Shown here piece after piece: positions 32,175 to 42,747 of a stretch of 64,000 nucleotides of DNA (position 1 is the stretch's first letter; the number at the start of each line of letters is the position of its first letter). This DNA is from Nemania diffusa (lineage: Eukaryota > Ascomycota > Sordariomycetes > Xylariales > Xylariaceae), in assembly GCA_038501195.1 (NCBI GenBank), contig JBBPUQ010000009.1, positions 1,488,001-1,552,000 of the forward strand. Reading direction: 5' to 3'. Below the pieces are notes generated by a model, which saw only the letters and a program-made list of their open reading frames with translations, was not told the DNA's origin and searched no databases. Both the position numbers and the translations under genes were made by a program.

Positions 32175-34401
32175 TTAGAAATGTAATCGAATGATAGAGA
32201 ATAACATGTTCTGTAACACATGGAGCATGACAGCAACACATGTGGGAAGTAGCTCGGGCCAAACCGCCAAATCCATCCGGCCCTCGATGTTGGCGTTGAC
32301 ACCGAAGATCCAGCGGATGAGGCCTCGAAGCACGACGCCCGCGGCCAGCTCGCACGCCCAGGTGATAGCGGACGCGAACAGTGTGAGCTTGAAGTTGTAG
32401 GGCTCATCGGGGTCATCAAACGCAAAATACGGGTAAACGTCTGTATTAGGTCCAAAGTGCAAGACCAAGATACTTCCTAAAAAGGTCAGCATGCTCACGT
32501 TCTCGGCGAGGAACCGAATGAAGACGTTGCGCGTGCAAATCTTTTGGTACGAGCCATAAGACTGGGTTGTTAGCCCTAACATGGTCAGGGCTCGATGATA
32601 TGTTTCCGTCATAGTCAATGGCGTCAAGATGATGAGGAAGCCCGAGGAAAGGGCCTGCAGCCAGATGAACTGCTGGGGCGAGCGCAGACGCGCGTATAGC
32701 GCTCGTACATAGGTTTGGTAAGTCAGCATGAAGTATCTGTAGAAGAGGTATGTCAGTAAGCTTGTTTCCCCTGTGTATTCGTTACTGGCAGGCCATCTAT
32801 GCCAGAGTAGAGATGCGTCTTACAGCTTGAATATCCAGCTCAGGGGGTAGCTTCCCACTCGTTCCCCTTCATTGCCCCCAAGGATCCAGCCCGCAAGTAG
32901 ATCTAGCAAATGGACAGTGACAACCCAGCTGTAAACGTAGACGATGGTCTCCCAACTGTTGTGTGGGAGTGTGCGTAAATAGATCTCGGCATATGCCTCT
33001 CCTATAACGTATGCGAGCAAGCTTATGGCTAGCGCAAGGCAGAACCATATAAAACGCACAAAGCTCGCAGGTAGCCACCGGCGCCGCTGCATAAACGCGC
33101 TGGTCTGCGGCGGCGGAGGCTCTGCGGCGATCTGCAGTGCCCCGGTATCGGGATCGAAGGCACTTGAGCCGAGCCCCCACCGTTGGCCTCGACGGCTGCG
33201 GGTGAAGTCCCTAATTGAACCGCCGCTCTCGCCAGTCCACCACGAGCTCGTGAATATACGCTGGGTCTCGGAGAGCGAGTGCCGAAGCCCGAGGTGCCGC
33301 TCATGCGTCATCAGGATGCAGAAGGCAATAGCGACGGGCAACGCCATGATAATGAACGTCCAACTGATCCAGGCGGTGTTGTGAACCGTCAAGAACCGGG
33401 CCTCCGGGATAAGGTAGAAGGGAATAGGGCCCGCGAGCGAGACGATCGCGATTAGGGAGATGGTGAGGGGGAAGCCCAATGCCGAAGGCCACCAGTTCAA
33501 GGAATAGATATTGAACACCTTCGTTATCCAGATTAGGGCAGTGAGGTTGTAGAACCCGTAGTAGACGAAGAGGAAGAACCAGAAGTTCACCTGCACACGT
33601 GCCTCACCGTGGCCAGGAGCGCGATGGCCGGGTGATGTCGGGGGACGAGGAGAATCCTCAAGTCTAGTTGAGAACAAGCTATCAATGAATGTGTGCGGCT
33701 TGGAGTGTGAAGCGTCGAGCGGATATTGCGGGAATGGGATCGCACACCATGCTACTGCCTGTAAACTCGCAACGTTAGCAAACAGAACCTGGCCGTAAAA
33801 CGCTCCAGGTGGCTGGAGCCACGCGTCTTATGACATGTCCTCCCCTTCCCGCATATGAAAAGGTGGAAACACTCACCAAACCAGCAGGTAACAAAACCAA
33901 GAGTCCCCAGCGACTCCACCAACTCTCGACAACACGGCGTACGGCACCGTGCCTCGGCGCGACCCAGAGGTCCTCGACACTCCGCCTCGTCTTCCGGATA
34001 GCCCGCCTCCATATCCTCGCCACCCTCAGCGCCCTGAACCCGCCCCCCTCCTCCATGTCGTCATCATCGCTCTCACTCCAGTCATCTTCACCGCCCCCGT
34101 CCCCCTCGTCGTCATCGTCGAGGCCGGCGGCGATCAAAGCGCCATATCCAACATGCACACTGCCCCTGCCGCCAGCAGCCGAGAGCAGGCTCAGCCGCCC
34201 CGCCGACCCGGCCCCTGCCCGCGCGCCCGAGGGCTGCCACCGCGACGAGAATATGCTCTTAGAGGCGGACGAGGAGGGCGTGGTGCGGGGCGGGACGGCG
34301 CGGAAGCGCCCGAGCAGCGGCGACGTGCTGTCGGCGCCGTGGAGGCGCGACGCGGCGGGGCCCGTCTCCGTGCCTGGGATGAAGGGGAAGAAGTCGGGCA
34401 T
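32175..34401 (-). CDS. Large multi-span membrane protein, unknown function
   Basis: Three exons: 34401-33877, 33758-32824 and 32736-32175; introns of 118 and 87 nt with GTGAGT and GTAAGA donors; 673 aa. The first 165 residues are soluble, GC-rich in the DNA, and contain an acidic block (DDDDEGDGGGEDDWSESDDD, about residues 95-115). About ten hydrophobic segments follow, starting WGLLVLLPAGLAVAWC, then VNFWFFLFVYYGFYNLTALI, FPLTISLIAIVSLAG, WISWTFIIMALPVAIAFCI, FIWFCLALAISLLAYVIGEA, VVTVHLLDLLAGWIL, and four more in the last exon ending at FSIIRLHF. A charged loop of about 75 residues with SETQRIF and SRRGQRWGL separates spans 4 and 5. It reads like a conserved fungal integral membrane protein; I do not recognise a named family, and transporter, channel or scaffold are all possible. 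Confidence 0.85.
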
Positions 34402-35743
34402 CGTCGCGGTGGGGTGCGGGTCGAGTGCCGCTTGGGTCGCGTGTGGTGGGTGTGCGAGACTTCCCGGCCGTGCCGGTCCAGATCTAGACTTGAGCCCGCT
34501 GCTTGCTCTGTTCCATGTGGCAAATGCTCGAGGCCGAGGGCGTGGTTTGGTGATACGTCGTGTTCCGAGCTGAGGAATGGGCGGACGTGTGTTTGATATC
34601 TACTGATAGGCTTCCTTCCACGTGTTGTAGACAGACAAGGTATTCCGTGCGGTGGTTCGGGGGGATGTGGTGCAGTTTGTAGGTTCGGTATACGGAGCAG
34701 ATCTGTTGTTAGATAACTAACACCTCGACGTTTACATGTCGCGACAGCTATTTTCTTTTTTTCCCTAGCTCCCTTTGCTTTTTTTAGGGTCACGTCCACT
34801 AAATCATTTAATCACTGTCGCATATGACAAGTGGACTAGGAAGAGTCTCGAAGCAAAACGGCAGAACTGCAGTGGGAAAGTAAAGAGGTCTAAAGGCGGA
34901 TGCTTATCATTCATTTGCTCCAGGAATGGAAAGTGAAGGGCCCCAGTTAAACTACGTCTTAAATGCGACGTGACCTACCCTACCTGCATCGAGGTAGCTA
35001 GATAGATACAGAGTAGATACCGTACCATCAGATGTCAAATGTGCATACATGAGAATGAGAAAAGCGGAGGGAGTCTGTCAGATTGAATGGCTCCTTTTCG
35101 ACTAGTCTCGTCAGATGAGGAGCTCGGCGTTGAAGAGAAGATTCGATGATGTTTTGGCTCGCGAGGAGCAATTTATGAAGCTCAATGAAAGCTCGTGATG
35201 CCTGTTAGGCAATATGTCATAGGTTATGTATGTATCTAGGATTTTGTACCGGGTACATCCTAGCAGGGATCTTAAGGTTGAGGGTACAGAACAGGGATGA
35301 CATTAGATATGCATCTATGCGACAGTTTTGGTGGGGCAACACTGCGCAATGCTACCTAGATAAGGTAGCTCCAACAGAGCAGCTCCCAAAGTAAATGCCA
35401 GAATATCTACTATGTATACACAGGTTGTCCAATTCCTTCTAGGATCCTATTTGAGTCATGTACAGTACCAACTCTGAGCGTAGATAGGATATTGCTTGTT
35501 AAGATTGAGCCTACTTACGGAAGACTACCTGCATAGGGATGGAGCTCATATTTTGTACCAGAATGATGGAGCAACGAACGAGCTATTTTGTTTGTGGTAG
35601 TATCTCTTTAATGATTCTGCCTGCTGTAAAAAAACCTGAGGAACTAACACCAACAAGTATAATACATAAGTGAATAGACTTATGACAATCTCCAGCACTT
35701 ATAGAGAGTTTATATACGGATTTAGGTTGGGATACCTACTCTA
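34402..35743. other. Intergenic region
   Basis: No gene seen. The left part is the promoter/leader of the membrane-protein gene; the right part is downstream of the Zn2Cys6 factor. Confidence 0.4.
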
Positions 35744-38153
35744 TCAACAGGGACCTGAAGTCGCCGGCGCTAATCCCGCCCCTAGGAAAGTAGGCGCGTT
35801 TGGAAACATCGCTTGCTCGGGTTCATGATAATTCAACAGTACAGATCCCAGCTGTGAATCGAGAAATGGATAGGGATCAAATAGCATAGAAGCCGAGTCA
35901 AAAATGGGGGCACTGCTTGGAGCGTCGGTGGCCGTGGCGTTCCACTCGTCCGAGTCCGAGTCTGCGCTGTACTGGTCTTTTGGAGGTAAGTACTCGTTAG
36001 CAACGGCCTGGATGTCCTCGGCTATCTTCTTAGAGAGAGGCCATATTTCCCCATGTATCTTGAGAATTTGTATGAGAAAATTAATCCTCTCGCGGAAGAT
36101 TGGCGAATCTAGGCCTAGAAATACGCATGCGTCTAAGTAGACGATAGCGACCCTTAGTAGACCCGGAACCATCTGTAGATACTATTTATCAGTACTTTGC
36201 CTTAATAACCAACAATGATATCGAAGTGAATAGGGGCAAAAGGCCAGAGGGGCCTCCGCTCTCCAAGCTTCATCATAGAAATGGGGCCGCTCCTGATGTT
36301 AGCTTACCATTGGTCGCAGGTTTTTGATAGGAAAAGAACACCGAAACATATCGCAGAGGCTATTGGCTGCCTGGATATCAACAGAATGCGGATTCCAGCC
36401 GAATCGTTTGACAGCCTGTCCCCTGTAATCAGGTCCGCGATTAGGACCCAAAGGAAAATATGCACGTAAATTGAGGCCTTTCCTCAAGGACGACTGCCTA
36501 AGTTGAATTCGGCTTCTGTTGCCAAAGTTAGTGACTGGTATCCGCTAATGCCTGTGGTATTGTCTGGGCCTTACATGTGTGCCCATGCCACAGCTCCGAA
36601 GAGGACTTGGTCGGGTCTTCCGTCTGGATCAACTTGAGAAAACAGATGTCGGGTTAGTGATATGTATCTCGAAAAGAGCATATCAAGTATGGATATAGGG
36701 AGCGCAAGCCAGTTATCTGACCCGCGACCCCGCGAATAGTACGAGTGTGCGAATAACTCACCAACATCCATTTTCCACCGCGGAACGCGGCGTAGGAAAT
36801 CACAAATCTTGGAGTCTGCCTGATTAATAATTTCCAACCTCTCATCGTCCTCAGAACTATCATCATTACACGACAGTGCTATATCGGTCTGTATGCGGCA
36901 CATCTCGATTTGGAATGCTAAAGACGGGAAGTCTGAACGGCCAAGATCAACATCCCTTTGGAACTGCGAAAGGGAGATCGGCAATGGAATCTCCTATATG
37001 TATCGTTAACAAATTTGTAGTCGTCGAGTTCCTTAGAAAATAGAGTGGTCCTGGGCGGAGAGAGATGCTCTTAGAGACTAAGAGTAATAGAGAGTAGGCT
37101 TACCCCTGATTGGTATTCCCATTCCTCTGAGCAGGGTATGTCTGCATCTGACCTAACGTTATGAATTTCGGCCGTAGGCTCGACCTCATGAGTCCGGCGT
37201 ATCATGGCTTGGAACTTTATGTACCACCAGGTCCGTCGACAGCTCTCTGCCCATATAGGGTCCGAAATACAATCTGCGAAAGATTTCCGATGCATACCAA
37301 GCTCTATCGCCATTGCCCAACTCCGGTTGGCAAAGCCAATGTGATGTGAGAATTTACTTTCGCCGAAAGCAATGATAGCTAGTATGTGTAGGCCTTGTAT
37401 AGACTGGACAGTAAAGGGCAAAGAGCCACAAGCTGCGGAATAAGCTGCCTCTCGCAACTCATTTGAGTGAGCACGTCCAGTATACAACGCACCACAGAGG
37501 TCAACAACGGAGAGCAAAAATTGATAGGAGATGGGTTCCGACTCAGCATACTGAAGAAGGTAACTTTTGGGTGGGAGAATAGGGTGGCTAGAGTGAAAAT
37601 GGTTGAAGAAAGCACTGATTAGGGATTCATCTGTGTTTGGCTCGATTGGCTTTGGCACCGTCCACCCATTTGGCAAGCTATTGGGGCCGCTGAAGGGTAA
37701 GGCTGGAGATGCACGTTTAGTCGCAGGGCTGTGGCGCAGCGACGGCATTGGTGGTTCGTCCAATATCAAACTCCGCTTTTTTGGGTCGCGTATGCCTCGC
37801 CTTGATTTTGCATAATAGCATGGCTTGCTCTCTGCTATGCATCGACCGCAGGCTGGCTGCGTTGCATCACATTTTACGCTGTAGTGAGTTGCTTAGTACC
37901 CGTGGTGAAGTAGAGGAATAGAGTCAGACGTGCCATAGGGCAATTGTTGGGCAGCTCATATATGGCGAAGGGGCCAGAAACCATGGTAAAATAAGACTTA
38001 CTGCTTGCTACGGCACTGAACGCATGCCAAAGAGACGCGGATTGCTGCTTTGGACCGGCTGCTTGTTGACTTCGAATCAGAAGCCTCAGGCGACGACTCG
38101 GCCCGGCTCCGACGGTCAATATCACCCGGGTCTTTCCTCTTGTCGGGAGCCAT
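35744..38153 (-). CDS. Zn2Cys6 transcription factor with fungal_trans domain
   Basis: Five exons: 38153-38002, 37878-37104, 36993-36575, 36515-36308 and 36172-35744, giving 660 aa with consistent phases. The first intron splits the zinc cluster, which after splicing reads LACVQCRSKH-VKCDATQPAC and continues GRCIAESKPC (C-x2-C-x6-C-x6-C-x2-C-x6-C, about residues 44-70). A basic linker (KSRRGIRDPKKRS) follows. The middle region has the fungal-specific transcription factor domain (PF04082 type): FFNHFHSSHPILPPKSYLLQ, then GLHILAIIAFGESKFSHHIG, MAIELGMHRKS and SCRRTWWYIKFQA. The last exon is helical then acidic. It should be nuclear and bind CGG-type sites. It is divergent from PEX2, separated by about 1.8 kb. 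Target genes cannot be inferred. Confidence 0.9.
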
Positions 38154-39940
38154 GAGGGCAAATCAAATTATGACTTATTCTTAAAGGGTGAAACAAAAAT
38201 GTGGTGCGACGGTCCTAATACAGATTAGGTGTATGATATGGAAATCTTCTGGAAATCTTCTAGAATTATGGCATCTGAGCTGGTGCTCTGGTACAGCTGG
38301 TATACATTCTATCGGTCATAGGGCTGGATCATTCATATACACCACACTAGGTATGAGCTGAGGGCTCCATCGCCGTCGGGCTAGCAAGGATCCTCCCCGT
38401 GGTAGGTGTATGCAGCACTCGACAGCTTTGAGGTGGAGGCGAAGCCTTTAGGGATCATTAAGCACCATCGGAAACATAGACTACCGAAAGCGACGGCATG
38501 AACGCCGAAATACTGTAGCACGAGAGACTGTTCCTTCGGTAAGTCATACTGAACGAGGCTACTCTAGCTGAGAGAAGACGGATCTGGCTGGTCTAGTGTA
38601 GGCAGAGACGGCCGAAGAGCGGATTTTCCGTGGGAGGCCAGGGTTTCCGTTTGGCTACCAGCAAGGATATCTCACACGCTAATGTAACCTCGCGGCGTTG
38701 AATTGCTGACACTGCACATCTTACAGCATAATACTGTAGATGATAGCAGCGGGTTGGATTCTAGTCGCAGGCTGACTTGGTTCTCGGATTTGACCAGACA
38801 CTTAGCGAGCGGCCTTAAGGAATGAGCAGCTAAGCAGTTGAGTATAGAATATATGATTTATAAAAAATACTAATTCAGTGGTTAGTTGCGACGCAGTTAT
38901 GCAGACTAAAGCTATCTTTGCAATTGCTAAGCGATGATGGGTATGAGCTGCTAATGCCTACATATAATCCTCATCCAACCTATAGATAGATAGTCTGGGC
39001 ATGGAATAGACAAGCTTGAATGGCCTCATCCCTTATGCAGAGGATTTCTTGGCTATCCAGAGTAGAGGGTCGCGTCAGGCTTGTAGGCTCCATCACGGGA
39101 TAAGATACGAGCTCGGAGGATTGGAATTAGGTCAGCGCGCGCGCGGTTATGAACCATGGATATGAAATACTATGTATTATCCAGATGCATAATGGCCATA
39201 CTATGGATATTTTGGCGGCCAAGTTCTTACAGAGGTAACCCCAGTCTATCGGTGTGGAATACCTGGTATTTTTCCTGTTGGACTGGAACAGGATTAATAA
39301 GTCGAATTGGATAGGTGGTAATGCGATGGCGATTGTGGCTGATTTGATAAGCCCACCAATCTTGGCATAATTACGGTGGAGACCGCGGCTGGCGCATGTG
39401 ACAAAAGCCAAAGTATTTACAGTGTTACATACAGTGTGCACTGTACACAACGGCACAGCACCCTGGAGGACCGGCAGGCGCTCATCGTACCTCGGCCGTT
39501 CTCCAGAATACCCCAGTCCACCGCCCTACTTGGGTACCTAACCCAGTCTAGGTAATCGGCATGACCGTTGATTTACCTACCTACTCGACAACATCGCGCG
39601 ACAGCAACTCTAACTTGCTTGAATTTGTGTGCGACATCACGGTTACAATTCAGTTGTATTCGTACAACTCATCATCCATCGATTTTATGCACGCTAATCA
39701 GCTCGCCGCCTTCATTCCCTACCTACTTGTATACAGAATACAGGGTCGATAGTCCTGCAAAATCCCCGTGCCGCAGCTCGGCTACGTCTAGCGACCGGCA
39801 GCCGGAGCTCGCTCTCGTATATGCTCATGATATAGCTACCTCCCAGCCCGACAACAATGACAGCGTAGCACGCCGCCCCCAAGACCATCAACCCACCGTC
39901 CATCCCGCCAGTCTACCGGTCCACTAGTCCATCGAACCGT
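38154..39940. other. Divergent promoter region between the Zn2Cys6 factor and PEX2
   Basis: No gene seen in 1.8 kb. It should contain the promoters of both flanking genes. The last 370 bases are the probable PEX2 leader. Confidence 0.45.
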
Positions 39941-41347
39941 ATGAGCTCCACCAGCTTTGCTCAGGCCCAGCAGCGCCTGGCCGCCAGGCGAGAGGCCCGC
40001 GAACGCGACGCCCAAGCCCAGCTCGCTGCCCATCGCGAGGCCTCACGCGCTTGGTCGCAGGTTGCTCGCCTGCCCTTCCCCTTCGATCGCCTGGGGTCAA
40101 CGTCGCTGTCCACATGGGAGTTGGTGTCGTCGCGCGAAGGCACCAGGCCCGCCTTTCGCGTTGGCCAGGTCGACGCGGAGCTACTCGATGAAGACTTGGT
40201 TCAGCAATTGCGCGACCAGGTCGGCGAGGCTCTGAAATACCTGGGAGCCAATCTCCGGGACGATTGGTCCGCCGAAATCCTCCTGGCTCTCCGCGCTATA
40301 CTCTTCAAGCTCACTGTCTGGGATCATGACGCCACCTACGGCGCTGCCCTACAGAACCTAAAATACACCGATGCCCGCCACGAGGGCCCCGTCCTGACGC
40401 CACCGAGCAAATGGCAGAAGAGCTTGTATGGCCTGATGACGGTAGGGGGGAAATATGGCTGGACCAAGTGGGAGAATTGGCTCCTGGATCAAGATAATGG
40501 CTACGATGAGCCATCGGCTTTGGTGAAACGATTATCCAGCCTGACAACGCGCATTACGAGTGTGCATTCGATGGCAGCTTTTGCCTCCTTCTTAGTGTTT
40601 CTTCTCCATGGAAGATATCGCACCATCCTCGACAGAGTCTTGAGGATGCGCTTAGCGCCCCCCACTAGCCAAGTTAACCGTGAAGTCTCTTTCGAGTACT
40701 TGAATCGGCAATTGGTCTGGCATGCATTCACCGAGTTCCTCCTATTCGTCTTGCCCTTAGTGGGCATCAATCGATGGCGGCGGTGGCTGAGCCGTACGTG
40801 GAGGAGAACAAAGGAACTCATCAACGTGAAATCTGGGGAAGATGCGGGAGATAAGAAGGGCGAATATGCCTTCTTACCTGAACGCACATGTGCCATATGC
40901 TACCAGGATCAGAACAGTGCAGTTTCGGAAACAGAAATTTTAGCAGCGGCTGGATCGAGTGGCGTAGTCGGATCGGCACAGACAGATATCACAAACCCGT
41001 ACGAGACGATTCCTTGCGGGTGCATATACTGCTTTGTCTGCCTAGCGACGCGGATAGAACGAGAGGAAGGCGAGGGCTGGGCTTGCCTACGCTGTGGTGA
41101 ACTAGTGAAGGAGTGCAAACCTTGGAGCGGCGATGTTCTAGAAGAATCGCCTAAAGCCTCCTCACCTAGCACCAAGCACGTTGGATTTGCCGACGACCAG
41201 GACACTAGCATACATACAGATGAAGAGGATGAAGCTGATGTCCAAAATCCAGATCCCGACGCTAATGGAGACGATAGTGCCCCAGATACAGATTCCGAGA
41301 TCTATGAAGAGGAAGAGGCCGGAATGGGTGACGATTTTGAAGTCTAA
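39941..41347 (+). CDS. PEX2: Peroxin-2, RING E3 ligase of the peroxisomal membrane
   Basis: A single uninterrupted frame of 468 aa. PEX2 acts with PEX10 and PEX12 as the ubiquitin-ligase complex that recycles the import receptor PEX5. The N-terminal half matches the Pex2/Pex12 domain: LPFPFDRLGS, then VGQVDAELLDEDLVQQLRDQ (about residues 74-93), DDWSAEILLALRAILFKLTV, then hydrophobic segments around MAAFASFLVFLLHGRYRTIL and FTEFLLFVLPLVGINRWRRW. The C-terminal RING is CAICYQDQ (about 317), PYETIPCGCIYCFVCLATR and CLRCGELVKEC; the histidine usual in C3HC4 RINGs is replaced by Cys in PCGCIYC. The C-terminus is a strongly acidic tail (about residues 420-468). The ATG at 39941 begins the conserved FAQAQQRLAARR helix. 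No intron is present. Confidence 0.93.
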   Translation: MSSTSFAQAQQRLAARREARERDAQAQLAAHREASRAWSQVARLPFPFDRLGSTSLSTWELVSSREGTRPAFRVGQVDAELLDEDLVQQLRDQVGEALKYLGANLRDDWSAEILLALRAILFKLTVWDHDATYGAALQNLKYTDARHEGPVLTPPSKWQKSLYGLMTVGGKYGWTKWENWLLDQDNGYDEPSALVKRLSSLTTRITSVHSMAAFASFLVFLLHGRYRTILDRVLRMRLAPPTSQVNREVSFEYLNRQLVWHAFTEFLLFVLPLVGINRWRRWLSRTWRRTKELINVKSGEDAGDKKGEYAFLPERTCAICYQDQNSAVSETEILAAAGSSGVVGSAQTDITNPYETIPCGCIYCFVCLATRIEREEGEGWACLRCGELVKECKPWSGDVLEESPKASSPSTKHVGFADDQDTSIHTDEEDEADVQNPDPDANGDDSAPDTDSEIYEEEEAGMGDDFEV

Positions 41348-42747
41348 TCGCAAGTCCACTATCGGCCAAGCGACATTTAGGCCTCCCTACAAACCACACA
41401 AACAAGTTTACTGTCTCAGAGGGAATGAACTCTCTATTGCCAAACGTGTCACACTAGAGCAAGTCCGCGCGCAGTCATTTCTACGTAACCAATCCTAACG
41501 GTATCCTCGTTAGACGAGGATTAATTTAACACAAAGCCGACGCTTGGGCTTGTCGCCCTTCCACCGCTGTATGGGGAAATGCGTCTGCCTACACGAATAG
41601 GATTGCCGTCGTAATACTCCTAATTTCGCTCATATGGAGTTCGGAAGGGAGGCGAAACTTCATTTTCTGAAGGAGAAGAGCTATTTACAGAGACTAAAGG
41701 TTGATTCCCATCAAGAGTCATGAACCTACTCGAAAGGTCTATTCAACAAATGCATACAAAACAACTACCGAACAACAGACGCGGCACAGAATCCATGCAG
41801 TTCTAAGAAACACGTACTCCAGTGTGTTACACATACGTGAATGGTCAACTCATCAACAGCCAGGAAATGGACAACAAACAAGCCCATTTCGGCGATTAAC
41901 GGCCTACACAACACTCTACTACACTCTGTAGTGGTATGAGCTCCCTTTGATAGCAGGAAGCCCCCTACGAGATAGCTAGCATATGCTCATCGCTAGCCTA
42001 GCCATGTATTAAACTTCTTGTACATTATCCAAAGGCATTCTAGCTATAATAATATGTAAAGATACCCTTGAATGTGCTAGGTACTCTTGCCCCAACTGAG
42101 TCTCCCGTCCTCTACTACCGCTTCTCCCTCGTCTATTGAAGAATAGTAGTATCACTAGGCGCATCATTCCTCCCCCAACCCCATCTTCAAAGCCTACTCA
42201 GTCTACAGAATGTCCCACTGGAATCATCGTGAAGCACGCGGCTTGGAAACCCAGCGTAACCGACCCCTTTTCGCTCTCGAGATGCTCTCATCGCCACCTA
42301 GTTCGTCCTCCATCCAAACCGCCACAAAATTTTGGGTTTCGCATAAAGCCGCATATTGCTGGACAGATTGCAGCACCAGTCAGTTACCTAGCTTAAAGAA
42401 GGATCTCTATACCAACTGCCCTATTCTAGCAATGGGTATCCTAAAATCTACCTCCTAGATCTATATCAGGCGTCTCCTACGCTCCTACTGGAATTCAAAC
42501 TACTCTTTTAGGCCTAGGGAGAGTGGGAAGGCGGCAGCGAATACCATACGTATATAACTGGAGCCTATATCTACCTAAAGCGCTCTATCTTCATGGAATT
42601 AGTTGATTGTCATTGATACAGGGGTGAAATTGTCCCCGTCGCCATGCATGGTAGTATAAAGTCTCCAAATCGAGAACTTTACGAGGTTACCTCGTCACGG
42701 CTTTCGTTCTTCGCCCTCCAGTTCTCACTTCTATCATCTACCACATT
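41348..42747. other. Convergent intergenic region
   Basis: Lies between the 3' ends of PEX2 (plus) and the importin gene (minus). Open frames here (for example 42210-42458) show no domain. No gene is called. Confidence 0.4.

Noticed and set aside
33809..34596. Two overlapping plus-strand frames of 215-254 codons
   Set aside because: They lie opposite the GC-rich first exon of the membrane-protein gene, are Pro/Arg/Ser-rich, and have no domain.
42136..42458. Overlapping plus-strand frames of 82-86 codons in the PEX2-importin interval
   Set aside because: No domain or splice structure; the region is the shared 3' space of two convergent genes.
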